Assembly: GCF_002027705.1 (NCBI RefSeq)
Contig: NZ_MBTG01000032.1
Coordinates: 1 to 64,000, forward strand
DNA: 64,000 nucleotides
From: Paenibacillus ferrarius
GTDB lineage: Bacteria; Bacillota; Bacilli; Paenibacillales; NBRC-103111
Reading direction: 5' to 3'
Shown: piece by piece, positions 6,627 to 15,436 of the stretch
Position numbering within the stretch: the first letter of the stretch is position 1
How the letters are laid out: every line of letters begins with the position of its first letter
Position numbers and translations under genes: made by a program
Notes under the pieces: model-generated
What the model saw: only the letters and a program-made list of their open reading frames with translations
Told to the model about the DNA's origin: nothing
Database searches by the model: none

Positions 6627-9110
6627 TCAATTTGCAAACTTTTTCCGTGCCTGAAGAGTCAATACCGCCGGCACCAGCCCTTCCGAATACGCTACAATGC
6701 GTATCTCCCCTGCTTTTTCCAACGACTGAATCAAGGCTAGAGCGTATCCATTGAACACGCATCTCGTATCTCCTTTATCCGATTCGTGACAACCTGGGTC
6801 TCCGTTCCCCAAACCAAGCAGCTTGCCTTCACCTGCTACATGGAATCGGATCAGGTTGCCCGCAACCGGCACTACCCTTCCCGATTCATCTCGCACCGAA
6901 ACCGTGACCATGGACACGTCCTGACCGTCAGCAAGGAGTTCCGACCGATTAGCCTCCAAATGAACAGAGTATGCTTCCGTTGTGGTCTCTTTCCGCTCTG
7001 CTACCATCACACCATCCCGATAAGCGATGGCTTCGAGAAGACCGGGTTCATAGGCTACGTGCCACGATAACGTGTGCTCGCCTAATTCAGCATCCGCTAT
7101 CTTCTTACCCAAGCTTTGGCCGTTCAGTATTAGCTCCACTTCACTGCAATTGGTATACACGCGGACCTCCACCTGCTGTCCAAGCCGGTCCGGCCAGTCC
7201 CAATGCGGCATGAGATGAACGATCGGCTCGTCTTTCCAGACCGATTGATAGAAATAGTAAGAGTCCTTGGCAAATCCGCAATAATCCAGGATGCCGAAAT
7301 GCGATAACACGGACGGCCACTGGAACGGCGTCGTCTCCCCGCGATAATCGAAACCCGTCCATACGAACAAGCCGCCCGAAAAACGGTTATTTAAGAAATA
7401 ACGCCAGCTTCGTTCAGGCGTCGACGTACCGCCCGCTCCGCCCAGATTCCCGACATCCATCTCCTTGCCGAACATCGTATATTTCGAGCCGTAGCTAGAG
7501 CAGCGCCCGCCTTCCCGATCATCCTCGTAGACGCCTCTTGCCGAGAAGAAGGAGACATTTTCCGTATTCAACACTTTGGCTTCAGGAAGGGATTGGAACC
7601 ATTCGCCGATCGTCTGTCTTCCTTTTATGGACTCCGCATAATTCGCGCCGTTGACCTCAACGTCCATACCTTCCTGACTTAGATTGGCCGCCGTAACAGG
7701 ACGGGTGGGATCGATTCGCTTCGTCAAATCATGAAGTCGCTTCAGCATCCGATTGGCTTGATAGCTGCCGCTGATCTTCTCTTCATTGCCGAGACTCCAC
7801 ATAAAGATGCTTGGATGGTTGCGGTCACGGTATAGCATGGATTTCAGATCATCGAGCTTGATCTCTGTACTCTCCGAGATCCGGTTCTCGTTCATAACCA
7901 GCATCCCTAGTCTGTCGCATGCATCGAGCAGCTCCGGTGCCGGCGAATGATGGGCGCAGCGGTAAGCGTTACAGCCCATTTCCAGCAGGCGTTTGATTTT
8001 ATATTCATGCACACTGTCCGGCAGCGCGATGCCCACGCCAGCGAAATCCTGGTGATTGCAAGTACCTTTCACTTGTACGTACTTACCATTCAGGTATAAT
8101 CCGTCCCGTCGGTATTCCACCGTACGGATGCCGAAAACGGTCCGATACGTGTCGACAATTTGCCTATCGTGAATCAGTTCAGTTATAGCTTCATACAGAT
8201 GCGGCATGTCCAGCGACCAGAGCAGCGGATTCGCCACTTGAACCGATTGAAGAACCGTTTGCTTGTCGATTCCCGACGTTTCGCAGCCGGATTCCTTGAC
8301 GGCGACGAGTTCCCCATCCAGATTCAGAATGCTTGTTCGAATGCTATACTTCATCGGCTGCGGATATTCGTTGCTTACCGTCGTTTCTACCGTAATCGCG
8401 GCCCTTTCATTATCCATTCGCTCGGTTCTGACGAAGGTTCCCCAGCGGTCCACATGCAGGTAATCATGTTTGGTTAACCAGACATGGCGGTAGATGCCTC
8501 CGCCTTCGTACCACCAGCCTTCGTCTCCGCCTGTCGTATCCGTTCGAACCAGGATGACATTATCCCCTTCCTCATCCCCATATTTCAGCAAGTCCGTGAT
8601 GTCATAATGAAAGCTGGTATAACCGCTGAGATGGTCGCCGACGAAGCATCCGTTCACCCAAATTGAGCTGTTCCGCATTACACCGTCAAACTCAATGATG
8701 ATCTTCTTGCCTTCATCCTCTTGTGGAATTTGAAATACTTTACGGTAATAACCCACTCCATTGGGCAGATAACCTTGAAACGCGCCCCCGCTTTCCGGGT
8801 TGTACGGCTGTTCTAACCTCCAATCATGTGGCAGATTAACACCCACCCAGCCTGTAATCTTATCCTTGGGCGTATCTGCGCCGTATATTTGGGAAATTTC
8901 GAAATTCGGATCCCCCGTTTTTTCACGAATAACGTTCTGAGTAACACGTCCAGCTTCGCCGAGGGCAAAAGGCTCATGCCTTTCCTCCCCTAACGCATTC
9001 GTCAGGCCGGCGATCATGCCGGCTTTTTTTACCGTCTTGACAATTTTCCCTACCTCACCGACGTGAAACATCCAGTTTCGATCAAAATTTTCTCTGGTTC
9101 TCATAAACAA
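6627..9110 (-). CDS. Glycoside hydrolase family 2 (beta-galactosidase/glucuronidase type)
   Basis: An 827-residue GH2 enzyme with no signal peptide, so cytoplasmic. Order: jelly-roll sugar-binding domain (about 90-215), immunoglobulin-like domain (220-330), TIM barrel (335-600) and C-terminal beta domains (DUF4982-like and Big-like, 640-820). Acid/base Glu443 lies in SLGNEE; the likely nucleophile is Glu517 in NTENV. Retaining hydrolysis of beta-linked galactosides or related sugars is expected. The N-terminus carries about 60 extra residues compared with many relatives. It sits in sugar locus 1 behind the importer and esterases, fitting a role on imported oligosaccharides. Confidence 0.88.
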   Translation of the reverse strand: MFMRTRENFDRNWMFHVGEVGKIVKTVKKAGMIAGLTNALGEERHEPFALGEAGRVTQNVIREKTGDPNFEISQIYGADTPKDKITGWVGVNLPHDWRLEQPYNPESGGAFQGYLPNGVGYYRKVFQIPQEDEGKKIIIEFDGVMRNSSIWVNGCFVGDHLSGYTSFHYDITDLLKYGDEEGDNVILVRTDTTGGDEGWWYEGGGIYRHVWLTKHDYLHVDRWGTFVRTERMDNERAAITVETTVSNEYPQPMKYSIRTSILNLDGELVAVKESGCETSGIDKQTVLQSVQVANPLLWSLDMPHLYEAITELIHDRQIVDTYRTVFGIRTVEYRRDGLYLNGKYVQVKGTCNHQDFAGVGIALPDSVHEYKIKRLLEMGCNAYRCAHHSPAPELLDACDRLGMLVMNENRISESTEIKLDDLKSMLYRDRNHPSIFMWSLGNEEKISGSYQANRMLKRLHDLTKRIDPTRPVTAANLSQEGMDVEVNGANYAESIKGRQTIGEWFQSLPEAKVLNTENVSFFSARGVYEDDREGGRCSSYGSKYTMFGKEMDVGNLGGAGGTSTPERSWRYFLNNRFSGGLFVWTGFDYRGETTPFQWPSVLSHFGILDYCGFAKDSYYFYQSVWKDEPIVHLMPHWDWPDRLGQQVEVRVYTNCSEVELILNGQSLGKKIADAELGEHTLSWHVAYEPGLLEAIAYRDGVMVAERKETTTEAYSVHLEANRSELLADGQDVSMVTVSVRDESGRVVPVAGNLIRFHVAGEGKLLGLGNGDPGCHESDKGDTRCVFNGYALALIQSLEKAGEIRIVAYSEGLVPAVLTLQARKKFAN

Positions 9111-9162
9111 CGGCTCCTTTTGCGTCTAAATCTTATTTTCGATAGAGTATCGTCTTCCCGAT

Positions 9163-9939
9163 TCATAGATTCGTCGAATTTTTTCCGGTAACCGGAATTG
9201 CCGGTTTCAAAGCAGGCAAATAACTGGATTCCGTCCGCAGCACCATGTCCAGCGCCGTAATTTCTTCCAGCGCTTGGACGATATTTTCTTCTTGATGATT
9301 TTTGACCGTGAAGCAGAGTTGCATCGTAGGCATCCCCCTAGCCTCAGGCGGCGCGTATTCATCCGGCATCATTTTGACGTTGGCGATTTGGATCCCTTGT
9401 TCGCCCAATTTGGAAGCAACCTTCCCAAGAACGCCTGGTATATCGATAAACGTACACTTGACCTCATGATTTTTGCGGTGGCGCATCAAATGTTTCTCCC
9501 ACTTGTTCAGCACGTATAAACTGATAATGACGAAAAACGTACACAGAAATGCGACAAACAAAAACCCAGCTCCGACGCAAAGGCCGATTGCCGCCACAAC
9601 CCAAACCGAAGCCGCGGTCGTGAGCCCTTTGATGACAGACCCGTTGCGCAGAATCGCGCCCGCACCCAAAAAGCCGATCCCGCTGATCACCTGAGCGGCT
9701 AGACGGGCAGGGTCGACCCGGACGTTGGATTCGGCAACAAAGTCGGAGAATCCGTAAATCGAAAGCAGCATAATGGTGGTCGAGCCGAGACAGACGAGAA
9801 TATGGGTGCGGAACCCTGCCGCATGGTTGTTCCACTCCCGCTCGATGCCGACCAATCCGCCCAAAACTGTGGCGAGGACCATGCGTACGAACAAATCCCA
9901 ATGACCAAGTTGCCAAACATTAGCAGCAGCACCGGTCAA
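9163..9939 (-). CDS. MgtC/SapB family membrane protein
   Basis: A 258-residue protein: N-terminal MgtC membrane domain with about four to five helices and signatures ATVLGGLVGIEREW and ISGIGFLGAGAILR, then a cytosolic ACT-like domain (IDIPGVLGKVASKLGEQGIQI). MgtC-type proteins modulate magnesium and ATP homeostasis rather than being proven transporters. The start is the TTG at 9939, with AAGGAGGGG 7 bp before it; the upstream frame lacks a ribosome site. Its place between an esterase and a GH2 gene is unexpected for the family. Confidence 0.85.
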   Translation of the reverse strand: MTGAAANVWQLGHWDLFVRMVLATVLGGLVGIEREWNNHAAGFRTHILVCLGSTTIMLLSIYGFSDFVAESNVRVDPARLAAQVISGIGFLGAGAILRNGSVIKGLTTAASVWVVAAIGLCVGAGFLFVAFLCTFFVIISLYVLNKWEKHLMRHRKNHEVKCTFIDIPGVLGKVASKLGEQGIQIANVKMMPDEYAPPEARGMPTMQLCFTVKNHQEENIVQALEEITALDMVLRTESSYLPALKPAIPVTGKNSTNL

Positions 9940-10030
9940 TATCGTCCCCTCCTTATTACAAACATATATTTTGCAGAGTACCCTGCCCTTAAAAAAGAAA
10001 TTACGCGTTGCATGCCTATGCACTTCGTTG

Positions 10031-11044
10031 TTATTTTTCTGCGCCCGATTTCAAGTCTTTTAAGATGGCTGCCATTTTCTCGTCCGTAAACATCGGATCG
10101 GAAAAATTGAACAGCGACTTCAACGAAAACGCTTTGATATAGTCGATCTTCGGCGATGCCAAAAGATCCGGAAGATACCGCTCCAATACGGCACTGCTGC
10201 AATCATCGGCCAGCAACTGGCCTACTTTTGTATACTCGTCAACCACTCGTTCTACAAGAAGGAAATCCCTGGATTTCAACCATGCCTCGCACAGCTTTGT
10301 CCATGCTTGCGCTTCCCGATCGCCACTGGCCAGTCCGAGTCCATGAGGGCCACTTTCAAAAAGATGCATTTCGAAAGAAACCCTAGCCTTCCTGAGCGCT
10401 GTCGCGAACATTAAACAATTCTCAGCCTGAACGACCGGATCGTCTGCCGTGATCCACATAAAAGTCGGCGGTGTTTCCTCCGTTACTTGCTTTTCACTTG
10501 ATAACAGCTCGATCAGAGCACGGTCGTTCTGCCGCTCCCCCATCAATACCGACTTGCACGATACATTCGTAAATTCGCCCATCGTAATGAGAGGATAACA
10601 GAGCACGAGCGCATCGGGACGGCTGCTGTATCGCTCGATTGGATCATTGGCTTGCGGATTGCCGTTGTCAAAATGCGTACCTGCCATCGAAGCAAGATGG
10701 CCTCCGGCTGAAAATCCCAGCATACCGATTCGTTCGGGATCAATATTCCATTCCGTCCCTCTGTGCCTGATCATTCGTATGGCCCGCTGAGCATCATGAA
10801 GCTGGCTCGGATATTGTGCCGGAGAAACCCTATAATGAAGGACAAAAGCCGAAATGCCGATCGCGTTCAACCACTTGGCGACAGGCTCGCCTTCATGACC
10901 AGCCCGATGCGTATAGCCTCCGCCAGGACAAACGATGACGGCAGGAAACGGTCCTTCCCCTTCCAGCAAGTACGGTGTTAAGCTGGGACAACCTTCGTTG
11001 AATCCCTGTAATGCGGGTTGGTCGTGCCACAAAGGAATGTTCAT
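10031..11044 (-). CDS. Alpha/beta hydrolase, acetyl-esterase type with C-terminal extension
   Basis: A 337-residue cytosolic esterase of the BD-FAE/acetyl-esterase group. CPGGGY (39-44) is the oxyanion motif, GFSAGG holds Ser112, the acid is Asp201 or Asp202 in TADDPV and the base His234 in GPHG. After the domain ends near residue 255 comes an 80-residue helical tail (QLLADDCSSAVLERYL onward) that also occurs on other carbohydrate enzymes of this group. It starts 2 bp behind the SGNH hydrolase stop, so the two are co-translated. Together they suggest removal of acetyl groups from imported acetylated oligosaccharides. Confidence 0.85.
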   Translation of the reverse strand: MNIPLWHDQPALQGFNEGCPSLTPYLLEGEGPFPAVIVCPGGGYTHRAGHEGEPVAKWLNAIGISAFVLHYRVSPAQYPSQLHDAQRAIRMIRHRGTEWNIDPERIGMLGFSAGGHLASMAGTHFDNGNPQANDPIERYSSRPDALVLCYPLITMGEFTNVSCKSVLMGERQNDRALIELLSSEKQVTEETPPTFMWITADDPVVQAENCLMFATALRKARVSFEMHLFESGPHGLGLASGDREAQAWTKLCEAWLKSRDFLLVERVVDEYTKVGQLLADDCSSAVLERYLPDLLASPKIDYIKAFSLKSLFNFSDPMFTDEKMAAILKDLKSGAEK

Positions 11045-11046
11045 TG

Positions 11047-11694
11047 TTATAACTCCACCAACATACTTTTTATTTTTTCCGCAACGGCACTTCCGAGCTT
11101 CCGATGTTGTTCCGCTTCGAAATGAATGCCGTCTGCATCACTGGAAACGATCACGGTCGAAGCATCCATGATAGAAGCGTCGGTATACGGACTAAGCATT
11201 GTGAATGCCTCGCCCAATTGTTTGGACTTCTCTTCCCCGCCCTTGAACATACCTGCAAATAATCCAGTTTCCTTGATTGGCGGCGGAACTAGAATCAGAA
11301 CCTGAGGGACTATCGTAATCCCCGGCCTTGAAAAAGTCGTTTTTACGAGTCCGGCAAGCGACAGGGTGCTCATCGCGATATCCAGCGCCGAGACGGAAAA
11401 TCGCTCTTTCAAATCATTCGTTCCGAGCATGATCACGACAAGATCAAGCGGCCTGTGAGACTGCAGGCAAGACGTCAAGTACTCTTTTCCGCTCATGATT
11501 CCATCGATCGGATCCGTCCACACTGTCGTCCTCCCGGGCAAGCCTTCCTCGACAATCTCGTAGCCGTCTCCCAGTTCCTTACGCAGTACACCCGTCCACC
11601 GAACATCCGCCGGATACCGAACTCCTCGATTCTGCGGATCGGCTCCCCATGTATTTGAATCTCCGAAGCATAAGATCGTTCTCGTGCCGGTCAT
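11047..11694 (-). CDS. SGNH/GDSL esterase (arylesterase type)
   Basis: A 215-residue SGNH hydrolase without signal peptide. Block I is GDSNTWG with Ser13, block III GTND with Asn93 and block V DGIHF with Asp188 and His191, so the active site is complete. Relatives deacetylate sugars or cleave aryl esters. The ATG at 11694 has GGAGGTGG before it; the longer frame would overlap the preceding permease. It lies directly behind the permease pair of sugar locus 1. Confidence 0.88.
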   Translation of the reverse strand: MTGTRTILCFGDSNTWGADPQNRGVRYPADVRWTGVLRKELGDGYEIVEEGLPGRTTVWTDPIDGIMSGKEYLTSCLQSHRPLDLVVIMLGTNDLKERFSVSALDIAMSTLSLAGLVKTTFSRPGITIVPQVLILVPPPIKETGLFAGMFKGGEEKSKQLGEAFTMLSPYTDASIMDASTVIVSSDADGIHFEAEQHRKLGSAVAEKIKSMLVEL

Positions 11695-11720
11695 CTTTAA
11701 CCACCTCCAAAATAATAGCT

Positions 11721-12596
11721 TCAACCTTTGACGGCGCCAACCGTCAGGCCTTTTACGAAATACTTCTGAAAGAATGGGTATGCGACCAGCAGCGGAACGA
11801 CCCCGATCGCGGCTATGGCCATGCGCATGGATGTGAGCGGAAGATGACTTGTCGCGACAATCTCCGTCGATGACTGCAAAAATTGCGCATCGAGTAAAAT
11901 CCGGTTGAGCATGTTTTGAAGGCTGAAGTATCGGCTGTCGGTAATGTAAATTAGTCCGTTAAACCAATCGTTCCAGTACATAATCGTATAAAACATCCCG
12001 ACCGTAGCCAATACCGGCGTCGATAACGGCAATACGATTGTCGCGAAAATTTTCCATTCCTTCGCCCCGTCGATATAGGCCGATTCGATGATCGGCTTCG
12101 GAATCGAGCTTGCAAAGAACGTTCGCATCAGGATGACGAAAAAACCGTTCATCAACAGGCTCGGAATGATCAGAGCCAATATCGTATTTTTCAAATTGAA
12201 GAAATTGGTGTATAACAGGTAGGTCGGCACAAGGCCTCCGTTAAACAGCATCGTGAAAAATACGTAGAAGGACAGTATCTTGCGAAATGGCATCTCGGTC
12301 CGTGACAGCGGATAGGCAAGCAACGCCGTTAGCGTCAATCCTGCAGCCGTTCCGACTACCGTCACGAGAATCGTAATTCCATAAGCGCGCAGTATATTAG
12401 CTGAGTTCGTCCATAAATATTCGTATGCCGAAAAACTAACGACTCTCGGGAAGAAAGCATATCCATGGCGAATGATTTCCATGTCGTCCGTAAGAGAAGC
12501 GGAGAGCAGCAACCAGAATGGCATGATGCAGAAACATGTAAATGCCAGCATGACGATGTTGATCGTCCATTGATAAAGTTTACCGGATGATAGCAT
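11721..12596 (-). CDS. Carbohydrate ABC importer, permease (LplC/MalG type)
   Basis: A 291-residue inner-membrane permease with six helices. The EAA loop that docks the ATPase is visible as PIIESAYIDGAKEWKIFATIVLPLSTPVLAT split by its conserved glycine. It ends QKYFVKGLTVGAVKG, the usual LplC-type tail. Partner of the permease at 12611 and the lipoprotein at 13741. No ATPase gene is nearby; such systems in Bacillales use a shared MsmX-type ATPase, so one elsewhere in the genome is expected. Confidence 0.92.
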   Translation of the reverse strand: MLSSGKLYQWTINIVMLAFTCFCIMPFWLLLSASLTDDMEIIRHGYAFFPRVVSFSAYEYLWTNSANILRAYGITILVTVVGTAAGLTLTALLAYPLSRTEMPFRKILSFYVFFTMLFNGGLVPTYLLYTNFFNLKNTILALIIPSLLMNGFFVILMRTFFASSIPKPIIESAYIDGAKEWKIFATIVLPLSTPVLATVGMFYTIMYWNDWFNGLIYITDSRYFSLQNMLNRILLDAQFLQSSTEIVATSHLPLTSMRMAIAAIGVVPLLVAYPFFQKYFVKGLTVGAVKG

Positions 12597-12610
12597 GGGA
12601 GCGCCCCTTT

Positions 12611-13552
12611 CTAGAACAGTGCATTGTCTTTGTTGAATTTTCTCACGACCGCATTGGAAGCCAGTACCAGAACAAATCCGACGAGCGCTTGATACAAGCC
12701 TGCGGCCGACGACATCCCGATATCGCCCATATTGATCAGCGCGCGGTACACATACGTATCGATCGTGTTCGTGACCGGCATTAAGGCGCCCGTGTTAAGC
12801 GGCACTTGGAAGAACAAGCCGAAGTCGGAATAGAAAATGCGCCCGATCGCAAGCAGCGTCATAATCGTAATAACCGGCGCAATGAGCGGAATCGTTATCG
12901 TACGGATTTGCTGCCACCGGTTCGCGCCGTCTATTTTGGCCGCCTCATAGTACTCTTGATCGATGCCGATAATCGCAGCCAAGTAGATGATGCAAAGTTG
13001 TCCTACGCCTTTCCAGGCGTGTACGATCGTCAGGATCCACGGCCAGTATTTCGTTTCGCTATACCAAGAGATAGGCTCTAAGCCGAACAAGGGGAGCAGA
13101 GTCTTGTTCATGAAGCCTTTTTCGACGTCCAGGAAACCGAGCACGAGGTAACCGACGATCACCATGGAGATCAAGTACGGAAGTAGGATCATCGTTTGGT
13201 ACGCTCTCGATAAAATTCGCTTACGGATTTCAGTCAGCAGGATCGCAAGCGAAATCGCGATTGCCGTATTCAAGAAAATGAAAGAGAGATTGTACAATAG
13301 CGTATTGCGGGTGATGATGTATGCATCCTTCGTCTTAAACAAATACTCAAAGTTCTTAAAGCCGACCCACTCGCTCCCCCATATGCCCCTCGCGAAATTG
13401 ACGTTTTTGAACGCGATGACGATGCCGAACATCGGCAAATAATTGTTGATGAGAAAGTAGAGTAGCCCCGGCAGCGTCATGAGCACGAGCATCCGGTATC
13501 TTTTTGCCTTCCTCATCTCAAGCCGCAACACCGACATTTTACTTGCCTTCAT
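12611..13552 (-). CDS. Carbohydrate ABC importer, permease (LplB type)
   Basis: A 313-residue permease with six helices and the EAA loop EYYEAAKIDGANRWQQI followed by TIPLIAPVI. The N-terminal charged stretch (KASKMSVLRLEMRKAKRYRM) before helix 1 is typical of the LplB/YteP group. It forms the heterodimer with the downstream permease, 14 bp away. A ribosome site AGGTGG lies 9 bp before the ATG. A direct-repeat operator candidate lies at 13619-13659 just upstream. Confidence 0.92.
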   Translation of the reverse strand: MKASKMSVLRLEMRKAKRYRMLVLMTLPGLLYFLINNYLPMFGIVIAFKNVNFARGIWGSEWVGFKNFEYLFKTKDAYIITRNTLLYNLSFIFLNTAIAISLAILLTEIRKRILSRAYQTMILLPYLISMVIVGYLVLGFLDVEKGFMNKTLLPLFGLEPISWYSETKYWPWILTIVHAWKGVGQLCIIYLAAIIGIDQEYYEAAKIDGANRWQQIRTITIPLIAPVITIMTLLAIGRIFYSDFGLFFQVPLNTGALMPVTNTIDTYVYRALINMGDIGMSSAAGLYQALVGFVLVLASNAVVRKFNKDNALF

Positions 13553-13618
13553 ACGTTACAACCACCTTTTGCTGTCATTGTTTTGTGCATGTATTCATCT
13601 TATAGCAATCTGTCCGCC

Positions 13619-13659
13619 CCTACTTCCATGATCCCGACATCATATTTTTGAGTTTCCGA
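13619..13659 (-). promoter_or_regulatory. Candidate YesN operator, site 1 of locus 1
   Basis: Two 19-bp half-sites start 22 bp apart: 13619-13637 (plus strand CCTACTTCCATGATCCCGA) and 13641-13659 (CATATTTTTGAGTTTCCGA). The second half-site is almost identical to that at 18996-19014. AraC-type response regulators bind such tandem direct repeats. It lies between the lipoprotein gene and the permease gene, so the permeases may have their own promoter. Confidence 0.5.
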
Positions 13660-13740
13660 CATTGGCTTGACTGCATCCGTGATGGCGTAAAGAATCCCCC
13701 CGCTTGAGACATTCCGTCTTTTACAGGAGGATCCGTCGGA

Positions 13741-15279
13741 TTATTTATTGGCCGCTGCCCAAGCGTCAAGCTGCTTTTGCTTCTCGGCAACGACCTTGTC
13801 GACGCCCGCCGCTTTCATTTGCTTGATATACTCGGGCAATATCTTAGCGGGATCCACCGTGCCGGTCTCCAAAGCGAGAGCGTACTGGTTCGCCACATTC
13901 GTAAGAGCCGCGATTTCCGTCTTAACAAACTCCGGATTGTAAGCGAAGCCGAGCGCTTTCGATTTTTTCGAGTTCTTAATGAATTCCGCCAGCTTCTTGT
14001 TACGGTCCGGATCTTCCCCGTTGAACACATAGGAGAGGAACATATTTCCGAATAGCCAGTTTTCGTAAGGGTAATATCCGCTGTTCGAAGCGTTGACGCC
14101 CTGCGGGAAATCGATGACATTATCCGATTTTTTTACGTAATGCTGCCCTTCGATTCCCCAGTCGAGCAAATTGATAAAATCTTTGTCTGTATACATCAAA
14201 TTAAGCAGCATCATAGACCTTTCCGGGTTCTGCGCGTTTCTGGGAATGCTCCACATATACCCGGTGATGTTGGTAGTGGTCGCGACAGCCGGCAACAGGC
14301 GCACCTCGATCAAATCTTTTCCTACACTTAAGGAATTTGCCGCTTCGCTAAATGGACTCATATGGTGGAACGTCGAGAAGACCTTTCCTGCCTTCATCAA
14401 ATTTTGCCAAATTTCATTATTGGTTGCCGCATCTTTAGCAACATATCCGGCCAAATACCATCTTCTTGTCGTATCCAGCAGCTTGGCATATTCCGAAGTT
14501 TCCTGCCAATTAACCACCTTCATCCCGTTATCGTGCGCCGGCAGCACACCGAAGCCATCTCCCAAAGGATCCATCATGCCAAGGGAGAAAGGGCTGCCGA
14601 GAATCGAGTTGGCAAACTTGGTCACCGGAATCACATCAGGCTCATTCTCCTTGATCACCTTGAATACGGCGTCAAGATCGTCCAGCGATCTGATCGCTTT
14701 CGTATCGATTTTGTACTTGTCCACAAGATCCTTGCGCATCGAGATGCCGAAGTCGTTCGCCAGGTCCCGGATACTCGTTATCCCGTATGTTTTCCCGTTG
14801 ATCCTAGCCGCTTTTAGGATAGCCGGATCCAGATCGTCCAGCGCTTTTTGGGCGCCTTGACCGTATTTGGCAATGTAGTCGTCAAGCGCAAGATAGTTGC
14901 CCTTGGCCGTTTGCTGCTCATACGTGCCTCGGCCGCTTACGATGAGGTCCATTTTCTCGTTGCCGGACAGCATAAGTGTGGTTTGCTGCGCCCAGGCGCC
15001 TTTCGTGATCTGAACGAGCTTCACGGTCGCATTGATTTTTTCCTGCGTAATCTTGTTGATTTTTTCTTGTACGGCTTTCAAGTCTTTCTGCTCGCTGGCA
15101 ACCGGAAATACCATCGTCAGTTCAATGGGCTTCAGGTCCGGTTTCGCGCTGTCCGACAGCTTAGGAGCTCCGCTCGCATTCGGTTGGTTGCTCGAGCCCG
15201 AGCTGCAGGCCGTGACCAGAGTAGACGTTGCCAGCACGGAAATCAGAAGCATTGAAGCGCTCTTCATTCTTTTCTTCAT
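13741..15279 (-). CDS. Solute-binding lipoprotein of the ABC importer (LplA type)
   Basis: A 512-residue extracellular lipoprotein. The signal peptide ends in a lipobox, LVTAC, followed by a serine/asparagine-rich linker. The body is a type-1 extracellular binding domain of the LplA/YtcQ kind (MVFPVASEQKDLKAV near the start, LALDDYIAKYGQ, GYMWSIPRNAQNPERSMMLLN). It captures oligosaccharides for the two permeases downstream. The 188-bp gap to the permease gene holds an operator candidate; a second one lies upstream at 15346-15386. Confidence 0.92.
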   Translation of the reverse strand: MKKRMKSASMLLISVLATSTLVTACSSGSSNQPNASGAPKLSDSAKPDLKPIELTMVFPVASEQKDLKAVQEKINKITQEKINATVKLVQITKGAWAQQTTLMLSGNEKMDLIVSGRGTYEQQTAKGNYLALDDYIAKYGQGAQKALDDLDPAILKAARINGKTYGITSIRDLANDFGISMRKDLVDKYKIDTKAIRSLDDLDAVFKVIKENEPDVIPVTKFANSILGSPFSLGMMDPLGDGFGVLPAHDNGMKVVNWQETSEYAKLLDTTRRWYLAGYVAKDAATNNEIWQNLMKAGKVFSTFHHMSPFSEAANSLSVGKDLIEVRLLPAVATTTNITGYMWSIPRNAQNPERSMMLLNLMYTDKDFINLLDWGIEGQHYVKKSDNVIDFPQGVNASNSGYYPYENWLFGNMFLSYVFNGEDPDRNKKLAEFIKNSKKSKALGFAYNPEFVKTEIAALTNVANQYALALETGTVDPAKILPEYIKQMKAAGVDKVVAEKQKQLDAWAAANK

Positions 15280-15345
15280 GTATGAACCCCCTATTTTGAT
15301 TGGTCTTGCCGCTTGCTATTATTATTTTATTGAAGTTCCCGTTTA

Positions 15346-15386
15346 CCCGCTTTCAAGAATCCGTTCTCGCGGTTTCGAGATTCCGT
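15346..15386 (-). promoter_or_regulatory. Candidate YesN operator, site 2 of locus 1
   Basis: Half-sites at 15346-15364 (CCCGCTTTCAAGAATCCGT) and 15368-15386 (CGCGGTTTCGAGATTCCGT), 22 bp apart, 12 of 19 positions equal. The site stands about 70 bp upstream of the lipoprotein start, the right place for activation. The first half-site is nearly the same as 18974-18992 in front of the kinase gene. Confidence 0.6.
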
Positions 15387-15402
15387 CCACATAAAGAGAA
15401 AA

Positions 15403-15416
15403 ACGCCAGTTGGCGT
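15403..15416 (-). terminator. Terminator behind the response regulator
   Basis: Perfect stem ACGCCA / TGGCGT followed on the minus strand by TTTTTCTC, 20 bp beyond the YesN stop. Short but well formed; it separates the regulator unit from the importer operon. Confidence 0.7.
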
Positions 15417-15436
15417 CCTTGATGTACATATTTCGT

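Noticed and set aside
14171..14860. A 229-codon plus-strand open frame
   Set aside because: It is the antisense of the intact lipoprotein gene, with no ribosome site.
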